Shown here in pieces: positions 43,398 through 54,600 of a DNA stretch of 64,000 nucleotides. Origin of the DNA: Nelumbo lutea (taxonomy: Eukaryota > Streptophyta > Magnoliopsida > Proteales > Nelumbonaceae). The translations under genes and the position numbers were made by a program. Position 1 is the stretch's first letter. Each line of letters starts with the position of its first letter. The notes under the pieces were generated by a model. It had not been told where the DNA came from, did no database searches, and saw nothing but the letters and a program-made list of their open reading frames with translations. Location: NCBI GenBank assembly GCA_022828595.1, contig JAKGHH010000001.1, forward strand, positions 138,031,017 through 138,095,016, in the 5' to 3' direction.

Positions 43398-44290
43398 ATG
43401 GAGAACCTAGATGCCCTTAACGAAGCTTTCCAGAACATGCTCCAGGCTAATCCTATTCCTGGGATTGACTTGGTCAATATCCGATCCCATATTCCCCAAA
43501 ACTTGCATGATGACTGGCATTTCTCTTTCATATGTCGCTTATTTTCTCGTCTTACAGACCGGTTCTTGGAATTGGAAGAAGGAATTTATAATCTTTGGCG
43601 TCTGGATGTTGATCGTCTTCTTCTGGCCCTGTTGAAACGGGGCCATTTTCGTTTATGTTTCAGGTTTGAAAATGATTTTATTTGTATCCGAGATAATAAA
43701 CCCTAGCAATTGGATGCCCAATGGATTATCTTAAAACCTTGGGTTCCGGGACGTCCCCAGTTTGAATGGCAACTAAACCAAATAGAAATCTAGGTTCCAC
43801 TTCATGATATTCCTTATGAAACTTTAGCTGTTGGTGTTGGTCACCCGATTTTTGAACAAATAGGTCCTACTCATCAAATCTCAATAATCCAAAATTATAT
43901 TCGTGCCAAAGTTCTAGTTACAGTTAATCAGCCTTTGAAGACTGGATCTTTCTTTAGTGCAACCCACTAGGTAGTCTTTCGTTATGAAGATCTTCCCAAT
44001 GCCTACTACCTATGCGGCAGAGTAGGTCATATGTATCGGCGTTGTTCTCAACCCCTTCCCTTCATCATTGGACAAACTTATGATCAATATTTTAACAAGT
44101 GATCCATGCACCTCCACGGCCCTTGGCTCCGTGTGGAACTCCCCATGCACAGAAACTAGATTCGTCCCTCTTTTTGAGACTTTGTAAACATGCCAAATCT
44201 AGCGAAAAATACCGATCCTCCTACTAGGTCTGAACCTCCCACCTCCTTTTATTGCTATGACCATTGCCAGTTCGATCTCCACCTGTAGGA
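43398..44290 (+). pseudogene. LINE ORF1 (DUF4283-type gag with zinc knuckle)
   Basis: MENLDALNEAFQNML, then LLLALLKRGHFRLCFRFEN, WIILKPWVPGRPQFEW, FEQIGPTHQISIIQNY, RAKVLVTVNQPLKTGSFF and the knuckle NAYYLCGRVGHMYRRC. The first stop is after 103 codons at 43704-43706; several more follow. The layout matches plant L1 ORF1 proteins with an N-terminal RNA-binding-like domain and one CCHC knuckle. Confidence 0.8.
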
Positions 44291-44695
44291 GCGATCAAGA
44301 AATGTTATTGATATCAGTTTTTGGTGAAAAATTGATCTAAAGTCGTGCTCACTCACCCTCCATCGAATTCTTGCTGAAGAGTTCGGTTCTTGTTGAAGAA
44401 CCACCTACTGATTCTGCTCCACCCTACACTATGTCATCTTCAGTGAGAGCAGTCTTTAACATTTTCCTTGGGTGTGAACACCTTCATTGGGAGTTACTGT
44501 TATTCCGTATCAGGTATATCCCTCTCCTACCATTTGGTTTCAGATCTGTTTCGGTTTAGGCTCAAGATTGATCATTGAAAATGTAGTTTTCTAAAATAGG
44601 GAATGTGATTTCCACATGGGAGAGAGAAATTTTTGAAATTTCGCCTAACCTACCTGTAGGGTTTGGCCATTCATATGATGTATCTCTCATCCTTT
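44290..44695 (+). repeat. LTR fragment related to the nested element at 27 kb
   Basis: CTATGTCATCTTCAG, GGTGTGAACACC, GGTTTCAGATCTG, GATCATTGAA and ATTTTTGAAATTTCG occur here in the order and spacing of the minus strand of 27400-27100. It ends like that LTR (CATATGATGTATC against CATACGATGGATC). It is a partial LTR without internal sequence, placed between LINE ORF1 and ORF2. Confidence 0.72.
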
Positions 44696-47420
44696 CACTC
44701 CTCAGGGTATGTAGTTTTCCATATCTTTGATAAAATGGATCAGATTAAGCAAAATCTGATTAGTTGGAGGAAATCTCATTTTGCTAATCCAATAAGTAAA
44801 CTGAACCAATTGGAATCCCAAATAATCCAAGCAGAACAATCTACTCTCTGGGATTAAAATCTTTTGAGGTCTCTTTATAAACAATTTGATGACATTCAAA
44901 ATCAAATTGAACGTTTTTGAAGACAAAGATCTCGACTACTCTGGTTTAATTTGGGAGACAGGAACACCCATTTTTTCCATAGGAGTACTATCTGCCGCCA
45001 GAGGAGAAATGAAATCCAAGGGATAAAAAATAGCCAAGGATCTTGGATAACAAATCATCATGGAATGGTTAATGTTTTCATTTCCTATTTTAAAGAACTT
45101 TATTCCCACCAATCTTCTCCTGATTTTTCCTTTATCTCCAACCTAATAAATCCTGTCATTACTGAGGTAGAAAATCACATCCTGACAGCAATTCCTTCTG
45201 AAGATGAAATTAAATTTGCTACTTGCAGTATAGGCAGCTGAAAATCTCCTAGACCTGATGGCATTCCTGCCTTAATTTATAAAGAATTTTGGATGGGAAT
45301 GGGCCTAGAAATTATCAATTTTGCCAAAGAGTATTTCCAAAATAAGAAACTCTTGAGAAGATTGAATCATACCTTCCTTTGTCTTATCCCAAAGAAAGAA
45401 AATAGTACTAAGGTTCAGTACTTTCGTCCTATCAGTCTTTGCAATGTCTTGTACAAAATCATTTCTAAAATTCTATCTAATAAGCTACGTCAAATCCTTG
45501 ACAAGAGTATATTTCCGAATCAATCAACCTTTATCCCAGGTGGACAGATAATAGATAATACAACCATTGCCCATTAAATGTTCCATTTCCTAAATCATCA
45601 CAAAAGGGGTCCAGGCTATGTAGCTATTGAGGTAGATGACAAAAGCTTACAACAGATTAGAATGGCCTTTCCTCCTAGAAGTTCTCAAAGCCCTAGGTTT
45701 TTCACAAGATTTTTGCCACATCATCCATGAATATATCTCTTATGTCTCCTATTCTATCCTTATCAATGACTCTTTTGAAGGCAAATTTGTACCTTCCTGA
45801 GGTTTAAGACAAGGGGACCCCTATCCCTCTATCTTTTCATTCTAGCTATGAAATGCCTTTCTAGATTACTTATTAAAGCTGAATATGAAAATCAACTTAA
45901 AGGAATTCAGTTAACTCTAGGAGCCCCTTCAATTTCTCATATCCTTTTTGTTGATGATATTCTTCTCTTCATCAGAGGGCACCGGAAGGAATTAGACAAT
46001 CTCAAAAATATTTTAGACCTCTTTCAAATGAGTTCGGGCCAACTTATCAACTTAGATAAATCTAGAATCTATTTTAGTAAAATTTTTCATCATCATCACC
46101 AACGGATGATTAGGAGACAATTACATATGAGAACCCTTCCTCAAAATTCCAAATATCTAGGACTTCCTTTGCTTTGGGGATGCAAAAAACATAATCAACT
46201 TTCCTTCCTCCTAGATAATATGAAACTAAGCTTAATTCTTGGAAGGCCTCTTCGATCAGTCAGGTAGGCAAATGAGTCCTTATTCAATCAGTACTCCATT
46301 CCATTCCCAATCATGTCATGTCTGTAGTTCAACTTCCCCAGAAGATGATCTCGGCCATTGACTCTCTCATTAAAAACTTTTGGTGGGGGAAAACAATTTA
46401 TAATTCTTACCCTTATCACTGGTGTTCATGGGCAAAACTCTCTCCCAAAATCTCATGGAGGACTGGGTTTTCGTGATATAAAGTTGGTAAATCTTATATT
46501 TTTAAAGAAATTGGCTTGGAGATATCTAAATGAACAACATAAGTGGTGGGTCCAAATTTGGAAATCCAAATATTTTCCTACCAATGAACTTTTTCCACAG
46601 AAAATCCCTAAATCAAGTTCTTTGTTCTAGAAATCAATAGTTCCTAAACTTCAACTCTTATTTCATGAAGTGGGTTATCTAGTATCCATAGATTCTCCTC
46701 ATTTGGCTGCTCAAGTCCCCTAGATCCAAGTCAATCATACTTTTCGGATGATTCAACAACCACTAAATTTAGATTTTCAATCTCTGACTTTTACTGATCT
46801 AATCCAAAATGGACCTTGGAATTCGTCACTCATTCACTCTCTTTTTGATCTTTCTCAATCTATGGATATTCAACCTACCCCAATTTTACCAAATAATATT
46901 TCCAATCACTAGATCTGGACCGGCCATATCACTAGGAAGTATTCCACTTCCAAAGCTTACAAGAATCTAAGTCAGGAAAACCTACCCTCTTTGAACCAAT
47001 CCTTAACTTCCTGTGTCAAGATCATTTGGCAGCTACTTTGTCCACCCCGTTATCAACTTATTATCTTCCAGTAAAAGCTAATTTTTTTCCTCTCAACAGG
47101 ATCAATCCTGCGTATTCTGCCAAACTTACCAAAAAACCACAAACCACCTTTTCGTAGAGTGTACCTTTGTCTAATCTATGTTATTTGCCTAGCATTTTAC
47201 TCACAAAGAGGACCTCATTCACACTTTGAGCTGGTATGCAGTTGCTTTATACTATGTCTGGTTTGCTCGGAATAAAAAGGTTTTCAAAGACTCAGTTGTC
47301 TCCAACACGTGGATTATTGACAAGACAAATTCTATTTTCTCTCATCTTAATAATCAGACTTTAATGAATCCACCCCAAAATTCTTCCTTGCAACTGACTA
47401 TTTATCTTTAAGGCTCAAAC
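44696..47420 (+). pseudogene. LINE ORF2: RT and zf-RVT
   Basis: Frames read QIKQNLISWRKSHFANPISK, LLWFNLGDRNTHFFHRSTIC, ELYSHQSSPDFSFI, PRPDGIPALIYKEFW, NHTFLCLIPKKENSTKV, YFRPISLCNVLYKIISKIL, FIPGGQIIDNTTIAH, then HILFVDDILLFIRG (catalytic box intact, near 45950), SGQLINLDKSRIYFSK, KSHGGLGFRDIKLVNL and late zf-RVT words (NHLFVECTFV; ALYYVWFARNKKVFKDS). At least eight stops or frameshifts; dead. Confidence 0.87.
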
Positions 47421-47644
47421 TGATTGTATTATTTTTACTGATGTTGGGAAAATCTCTTCCTCTTTGTTTTCCTTTGAAATTATTTGTCTAACAAATTAGT
47501 TAGAATGCTTGCAAATTGCAGAAGGAAGAATTATTTTGAGCTCAATTGAAGAAGCTGAACTGTATGCAATGTTGGAGGAGATTCAAATTTACAATAATCT
47601 CTCTCCTCCCTCTTTTATTTTTGTCCTTTCCTCCCTTGAATGAC

Positions 47645-48138
47645 TCATTGTCCCACATTGCTTGGGAAAGATGTGGGAGTAGAGTATATTTGTAGTTTTG
47701 CTCCCTTTATGGGTAGGGACCCATAGGAGGAGAGGACTATAGATATTCCATGCATGTGAGGGGGGTCGGGTGTGCTTTTTTGACGCGTACCCCTAGCTGA
47801 GCCGAGCCGAGCCGAGCCAGGTCGGGTCATGGGTGTGGGCATGGGTGTTTTATCTTGGCATCAATCTTCAGTGGTTCGCAGAGGTCTGGTAAGCGAGTGC
47901 ACACCTACCAGTGGCCTGTGGGCTGTTTTATCTTGGTGACCGGTTTGTGATCACCTGACTGCACCATAGGGGGTAAATACGGTTTTAAGGAGAGTGACCA
48001 AGTGGCACGACTCAGCCCTCCATCTTTCTGCAATTTCCAGTTTTGAGTTCTTGCAACAACTTCAAATCACGATAACATCGACAAAGAAAAGCGATTACCG
48101 ATAAATTCCATTTGCTCTCTCTTTAATATTTTACAACA
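47645..48138 (+). repeat. copia 5' LTR
   Basis: It starts around TTGTCCCACATTGCTTGGG, a common plant LTR head, includes a GCCGA pentamer run (47797-47816) and ends TTTTACAACA. The left boundary is uncertain by several bases. Confidence 0.75.
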
Positions 48139-48155
48139 TTCTTAAAACCGTATTT

Positions 48156-49135
48156 ATGGAACCTATCTCTGCTAACCTCTTTATGAGGAATCGGATACTA
48201 TCAACGATTCCTGATTTCTCTAAAATTGAGCCCTTCAATGGAACAAACTACAAGCGTTGGAGACAATGCCTGCTGTTTGCCTTAGAATAGTTAGGGGTAA
48301 CTTTCACTTTGACTGAACCAAACCCATTAAACATGGATGAACTAGCCTGTTCTGTTGTTGCAGAACATTGGACAACAGCCGACCACCTCTGCACCAACCA
48401 TATCCTAAACTACTTGTCCAATGAACTATACAATGTATATTGTTCCTACAATCATGCCTATGAAATCTGGAATGCTTTGAGCACTAAGTATGCTCTAGAA
48501 AATGTTGGAAACAAGAAATAGTAATTGCCAACTTCCTGCACTTCACTATGAAAGAAGGCTTGGATGTGTTTGCTCAAATAGATGAGTTCCAGGTTCTTGT
48601 GGGGGAACTAACAAAAGAAGGCATGGTACTGCCAGATGAATTTATTGCCGATTCTCTCATAGAGAAACTGCCACATACATGGAATGATTTCAAGACTAGT
48701 ATGAAATACAAGAATTACTTTAGACTAAGTAGTAGTCCGAATTAAGATTGAAGAAAAGAATAGAAAGAAAGATGAGGACCAGTTTTCCAAAACCAATCTG
48801 GTGGAAGAAAAGACTACAAAACTCAAAATGAACTTCAATGTGAAAAATGATCAGAAATTCAATAAACAACAAAAGAAAGGGAACTGCTATGTATGTGGCA
48901 AACCCGGACATTACAAGGACTGTCGGTACCGAAAGAAGAAGGAATTTGGGAAACCGAAAGTCAATTTGACTGAGGATGTTATCGCAATAGTGGTAACTGA
49001 GGTAAACTTATTTGATAAGCCGAATGAGTGGGTACTGGAAACTGGTGCTACCAAGCACATCTTTGGAGATCACGATTCCTTCTACGAGTATACAACTCTA
49101 TCTGAAGGAGAGCAAGTTTTCATGGAAAATTCATA
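48156..49135 (+). pseudogene. copia gag and protease
   Basis: From ATG 48156: MEPISANLFMRNRIL, FSKIEPFNGTNYKRWRQCLL (typical gag start), TAG, then TEPNPLNMDELACSVVAEHW, CSYNHAYEIWNALSTKY, the zinc knuckle CYVCGKPGHYKDCRYRKKK near 48887 and the protease motif WVLETGATKHIFGD near 49030. The protease catalytic Asp (DSGAT in relatives) is Glu here. Several stops and frameshifts. Confidence 0.87.
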
Positions 49136-50190
49136 AACTTCGAAAGTCATCGGCAAAGGAAAAGTGCTCCTGAAATTGACTTCAAGAAAAATCCTAATGC
49201 TGAATGATGTACTGTATGTGCTGGAGATCCAACCGAACTTGGTATTGGGAGCACTCCTCAACAAAGTAGGACTAAAACTCACATTTGAAGCAGACAAGGC
49301 CGTGTTGACTAAAAATAATGTATTTGTTGAAAATGGTAAATGCTGGTGGAATATTTGTACTGAACATCTCTGATATTATTATGAATAAAATTGCTTCTTC
49401 TTTTGCATATATTGTTGAATCTTTTGATATTTGGCATGCTAGACTAGGACATCATAGTGCTCTTTATTTAAAACGCTTATATAAATTAGAAGTTTTGAAT
49501 GTTCCTATTAATTTTACAAATGAAAAATGCCAAATATGTGTAGAAGCAAAATTTACTAAGAAACATCATAAAAGTATACAGAGAGAAACTGAATTGTTAC
49601 AATTTATACATAGTGCTCCAGGAGAACTTAAATGTTATGAAGCTAGATGAAAAAAAAGATACTATATAACATTTACAGATGACTTCTCTATATATGCAAA
49701 AGCAGTTATAATTAGATCAAAAGATGAGGCCGATCAAGCTTTTATAAACTACAAAAAATGAAGTAGAAAATCAATTAGGAAAGAAAATAAAAAGACTTAG
49801 AATAGATAGATGAACTGAATATGATAGACAAACCATTAGAAAATTCTTTGAAGAAAATGGAATCATATGTGAAACCACAGCTCCCTATCAATCTGAATTT
49901 AATGGAGTTGTAGAAAGACTTAACAGAATACTAAAAGAAATGATGAATGCAATGCTAATTAGTTCAGATGCATCTATGAATTTGTGGGGGGAAGCAATTC
50001 TAATGGCGTATCACTTATATAATAGAATACCACGTAAGAAGAAATGACAGATTCCCTTTGAACTTTGGCATAACAGAAAACGTAGTTTGAACTATCTAAG
50101 GGTTTGGGACTGCCTAGCAAAGATTGGAATATCTGAATTTAAAAGAAAAAATACACACCATTTTGACTTTCTTTTCTCTAAGAAATTTGA
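49136..50190 (+). pseudogene. copia GAG-pre-integrase and integrase
   Basis: LNDVLYVLEIQPNLVLGALL, then FDIWHARLGHHSALYLKRL and EKCQICVEAKFTKKHHKS (HHCC zinc site), YYITFTDDFSIYAKAVI, DRTN/ETTAPYQSEFNGVVERLN-type remnants read in alternating frames, and LRVWDCLAKIGISEFKR. Frequent stops. The sequence ends in FLFSKKFE exactly where the LTR fragment begins. Confidence 0.83.
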
Positions 50191-50471
50191 GCATCAATCT
50201 TCAGTGGTTCACAGAGGTCTGGTAAGCGGGTGTATGCCTACCAGTGGCCTGCAATTTATTTTATCTTGGCGATTGGTTTGCGATTACTCAGTTGCACCGT
50301 AGGGGACAAATACGATTTTAAGGAGAGTGACCAAGTGGCACGAGTCAACCCTCCATATTCTTGCAATTTCCAATTTTGAGTTCCTGTAACAACTTCAAAT
50401 CATTGCAACATTAGCAAATGAAAGCCATTACCGATAAGTTCCATTTGCTCTCTCTTTAATATTTTACAACA
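50191..50471 (+). repeat. copia 3' LTR, 3' part only
   Basis: 281 bp matching 47858-48138 (CATCAATCTTCAGTGGTTC ... TTTTACAACA). The 5' part of this LTR was removed by the internal deletion. Confidence 0.9.
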
Positions 50472-50540
50472 CACACACAATCAATAAAGAAATCTTGTTG
50501 GCCCACCAAATGAATAAAAATCATATAGTGATATGCTTTG

Positions 50541-50586
50541 ATTCCCAAATGGTCCTGCATTTGGGAATCAGAACCATTTGGGAATG
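50541..50586. repeat. small palindrome upstream of ankyrin gene
   Basis: ATTCCCAAATG (50541-50551) and CATTTGGGAAT (50558-50568) form an 11-bp perfect stem with a 6-base loop; CCATTTGGGAATG follows at 50574. Possibly a MITE remnant. Confidence 0.7.
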
Positions 50587-50599
50587 TTCCTGCACATGA

Positions 50600-50985
50600 T
50601 CTCGCTAAATGGTGTAAAAACACAGTGCAGGATCGTGTTTTATTTTCTTTTTATCCCTCCTTTCTTCCTCCTGTAAACTCGTTCGTAAGTCTTTCTGTAG
50701 TTTAATATATTTTGATTTACCTGTCAAAAACACACACACACACACGAAAACTGAACAGATGTGGAGCCGTCTATATGGTCAACAAGCAACTCATAACTCA
50801 GAGTCTCGGACAGTGGCCGAGTGCTAAATTCAGAGAGAGGAATATTGAGAGCGAACCTTCTGGTGGTAGATTTCGGATCAAATTCCCAACACGACAGTTG
50901 CTACTGGTACAAGGAGTTCTGTCCACGAATCCCTAGCAGGGGTTGAGGTTGAGAGAGAGAGAGAGAGAGAGGAAACATTTACAGT
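50600..50985 (+). promoter_or_regulatory. upstream region and leader of the ankyrin gene
   Basis: The first ATG of the conserved protein is at 50986. Just upstream is a GA repeat (50949-50970), typical of a plant leader, and further up a CA repeat (50729-50745) and a TTAATATATTTTG stretch (50702-50714) that could serve as a TATA element. The retrotransposon ends only about 515 bp before the ATG. Confidence 0.4.
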
Positions 50986-51613
50986 ATGGATCCTAAATTG
51001 TACGAGGCAGTAACGACAGGCAAAGTCCATATCCTCCGGCAACTAGCAGAAGAAAAACCGGGCATCCTCCTGCAATTGAGCCGGCCAAAACGTAACACAG
51101 TCCTTCATATTGCCGCGAGCTTTGACAGTAACGCCCTGGTGGAACTGATCTACCGATATTGTCCAGATGCAATCGAAAAGAAGAACTTCAGGGGAGACAC
51201 TGCACTGCATATCGCTGCGAGAACTGGAAATATATCTGTGGTCGCGTTTCTCATTGACTGGGCGACACAATTCATTTGTTCATTTTCCACAGACACCATG
51301 AACAATGCTGAAGATGAAGGTGATGCGAATGTTCTATTGAGAGTACCAAATATAGAGGGGAACACACCCCTGCACGAAGCTGTTCGAGGACGGCACCGTG
51401 CGGTGGTGGAGGTGTTGATGAAGCATGACCCCCGGTCGGCATTCACCGTCAACAGAAGCGGCGAGTCCCCACTTTATTTGGCTGCTGACCGTGGATTGCT
51501 CGATTTTGTGCAGCAGATGTTGCAGTTTCCATTGCAAGATACTTCTCAAGGCATCTATGGAGGTCCAAATGGTCAGACACCTCTGCACGCCGCCATTGCT
51601 CGGCGGCACTTAG
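50986..51613 (+). CDS. ankyrin-PGG gene exon 1
   Basis: Starts MDPKLYEAVTTGKVHILRQL, the usual N-terminus of this family, and encodes ankyrin repeats 1-4 and the start of repeat 5 (QTPLHAAIARRHL). It ends CACTTAG|gtttgt, one base into an Ala codon. A CT repeat begins four bases inside the intron. Confidence 0.93.
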
Positions 51614-54600
51614 GTTTGTCTCTCTCTCTCTCTCTCTCGTGCAAGCCCATATTCCCAACTGTTAATGGGCTAGTCCTGGTGGAAATTTCCTGGCCCAAGT
51701 ACAAATCCAGCCCAGGTCGCTGAGTCATGGGACCTCTAACGCTAATGCAGGTCCGTCCCTCAAACAGGAGATCTTACCAACCAACTCTTTGGCACCTTGC
51801 TGCCAAATAAAAGTAGGTCAGATGTCTTGATCACCCATGATATCGATATGTTACTTAGCTGAGTAGGTCAAGGTCTTAAATATATATGTATATATTATTG
51901 TCATAGGCTCCTTCGTCAATCGTTAAATTGATCATCAATTTTTGGAGTTTAATATTAATAAAAGTAATATATTTAAAAATATGTTTACTTTTTAAAAGTA
52001 ATATCAATAAAGTATAAAAATACTATTCATCTTCTTCTTCTTTCCATTTGTTCACCGGAACTGTTGTCTACCGCCACCCGCCACTACCCGCCATCGCTGT
52101 TCGCTACCGCCTCCGCCCACCTCTGCCTCTGCCTCCGGCAATGCTTTTAGAGGTGAGCAGAGGCAGAGGTGGCAGTGGCAGCACTGGTGGTTTTTCTGTC
52201 CAATGCCGCCACCTCCAACAACGCTGCCGAAGATGGGTGGAGACAGAGGTGGCAGTGGCGGTGGGTAGAGAAATGACCACCAGCACTGTCGCCGCTACCT
52301 CTGCCTTCGGCCACCTCCGACAACGTTGTTGGAGGCGGAAGCGGAGGTGGGTGGAGGCAGCGGATGACAGTGGTGGGTGGTGGCGGATAGCGGTTCTGGT
52401 GAACAAATGGCAAGAAGAAGAAAATGAACAATATTTTTTTTCCCTTTATTGATATTATTTTAAAAAAGTTAACCTATTTTTGATTTTTTTTAAATATATT
52501 AATTTTATTGACATTAGACCCCAAAAGTTGCCCTTATATGCTAGAAACCCTAGTATCTACGATCATTTACCATTATTATATTGGGTACCACAATAATTCA
52601 ACATAATACATGGCGCCTCACACCGACATTACATGTACATCTCATCACCATACAGTGGACCGTGAATATATAATAACGTATAAGTGTGAGAGATGTTCCA
52701 AATGCATGGCAAGATATATCTATGAAGCAGGTGTGAGACGCTGTGTGAGGTGCAGATCCGGTCTCATTCCTGCAAAGTTGATACATGCATGCTCTTTGAC
52801 TCTCTCTATCTCTCTCTCTCTCCCCTCTCTTTGCCTAAGTAATTGGTAGCGTAGAAGAACGCTAAAAGCTTGTTTATTCAATCAAAATTTATCTATTTGT
52901 TTGGGTAAACATATTTATCTAGATAGATGAATACAAACGTAGTCTTAATTTATTGGATAAAACATGGGTCTTAAGAAAGAAATCTATTACAATAAACTTA
53001 ACAAACAGGGTCTTAGTTTGTTGCGTAAAACATGGGTCTTATATGTGAAAAAATAAAATTCATTCTCTTACATAAAATAAATAATCAAAACTGTGAATGT
53101 TTCTGGTTTTTCCAAGAAAATCAAGTATATGTTTGGCATTAATGCTGCAGTTGCAGTGATAAAATGGTGTTGTTGATGTGTGGTTTGGAGTAAATGGTGC
53201 CTGTTTTTGTTTGGAATAGTTGCTTGCTAGGTAGGACATTTCCTGGAGCAATAGCAATTTTTTCTGTTTGGTACCAATGCTCCAGGAAATGTCAAATTTG
53301 GCGTTGCTCCAAGCCATGCCTTCTTGATTTTCAAGGCGTGGCTTGGAGCAACATTTTCTATGAAAAAATAGTTTCAAATAGAAAATTGTTTCCTAGAGCA
53401 CCATTTTTTCCTACATGGCGCTAATGTGGAGCCATTTTCTGGAGCAACAACAACAGTTCCAAACAGGTGCCAAATTTATTGGGAATTAATTTCTCATTTA
53501 AAATTTTGCATTTACCCGAACAAATGCCCCTCTTCAAGTTTTTGTACCCGCTTCATCAGTTAATTGCTCGGTTTGCTTAAATCACACTCATTAATTTTTT
53601 TCTTTATTTTTTAGATATTATCTAAAACTTCTTACCATGACTTTTTCACATTTCTCTTAAAAATTATCATTTGACTTTTCAAAACCTGTAGAGAGCCCCA
53701 AGTTAGTGAGTTTTATTATCCAAAACTCACCTTCTGTTTTCTGTTAGATCACTGTTAGTGACCATTAATAGAAATTATCCAAGTATTTAAGTATTGGGAA
53801 ATTGTCTAGAACTCACAATGACTTTTTAGCATTTCTCTTGAACTCACCATAACTTTTCAAAACATTCAAGGAATCCCATGTTAATGACTTTTTGTTTTCC
53901 AAAACTCACCATCTGTTAGAGCACTGTTAGTGCTCATTGATAGAAGTTATCCACGTTAGCATAAATGCAATTTTTATGACCAAATTGCCCCAGAATGGCA
54001 TGCCAGCCTTATTAAACATATTTTTATGTCAGAATAATTTTTGTTCAATACACATTTGTTCTAACTGACATATGATAGAAGTGGATGTTGGGTCCTACAG
54101 AGACACGTGTCCTCTTCTTGGCCATAGATATGGAGTGTCAGATGAGTTTGATTTGAATCAAAAGTGTTTTTGTATTATTTGAAGCTCCCTTTTTACTTAA
54201 ATGTGTAAAATGGGCAGAAAATATTTAGACTGAAATATATGAGATATATTTTTGTTAATTTTTTTTATCAAAATCTTTATTTTTCAATTTCAATAGAATA
54301 AAGGGTAAAATAGTAATCAACCAACATCCATTAGTCTATTTAATGTTAACTTACTAAAATGGAGTTCCTTGGACGTTTTGAAAAGTTATAGCCAAGTCTA
54401 AGAGAAATGCTGAAAAGTCATGGTGAGTTTTAGACAATTTCCCTCAAGTATTTTGCATGACCAAACTACCCTTGAATGGTTGATCAAGCTTATTAAATAT
54501 TTTTTTTATGATAAAATTACACCTGACCAAGGCCCGAGCCCACACTAGGCCTGCAAATTTTAGAGTTGGGTTTGGGCCTAATATTTCAAGCCAGTCTAGG

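Larger units (their letters stand above)
43398..47640 (+). mobile_element. L1-type LINE, decayed
   Basis: ORF1-like gag from ATG 43398 is followed, after an interposed LTR fragment (about 44290-44695), by ORF2 RT and the zf-RVT region. Stops and frameshifts are frequent. The endonuclease domain that should precede RT is missing; the LTR fragment occupies that place. The 3' end near 47640 is taken where the next element's LTR begins. No poly(A) tail or target duplication was identified. Confidence 0.8.
47645..50471 (+). mobile_element. Ty1/copia element, internally deleted
   Basis: 5' LTR (about 47645-48138), gag, protease and integrase on the plus strand, then a jump straight into the middle of the 3' LTR (50191-50471). 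RT, RNase H and the first part of the 3' LTR are missing. The two copies of the retained LTR part (47858-48138 and 50191-50471) are both exactly 281 bp and align without a visible indel. The coding region has many stops. No target duplication was recognised. Confidence 0.88.

Noticed and set aside
52048..52452. 134-codon plus frame and 94-100 codon minus frames
   Set aside because: Mirror-image frames of an inverted repeat with a GGCGGTGG core; no protein motif.
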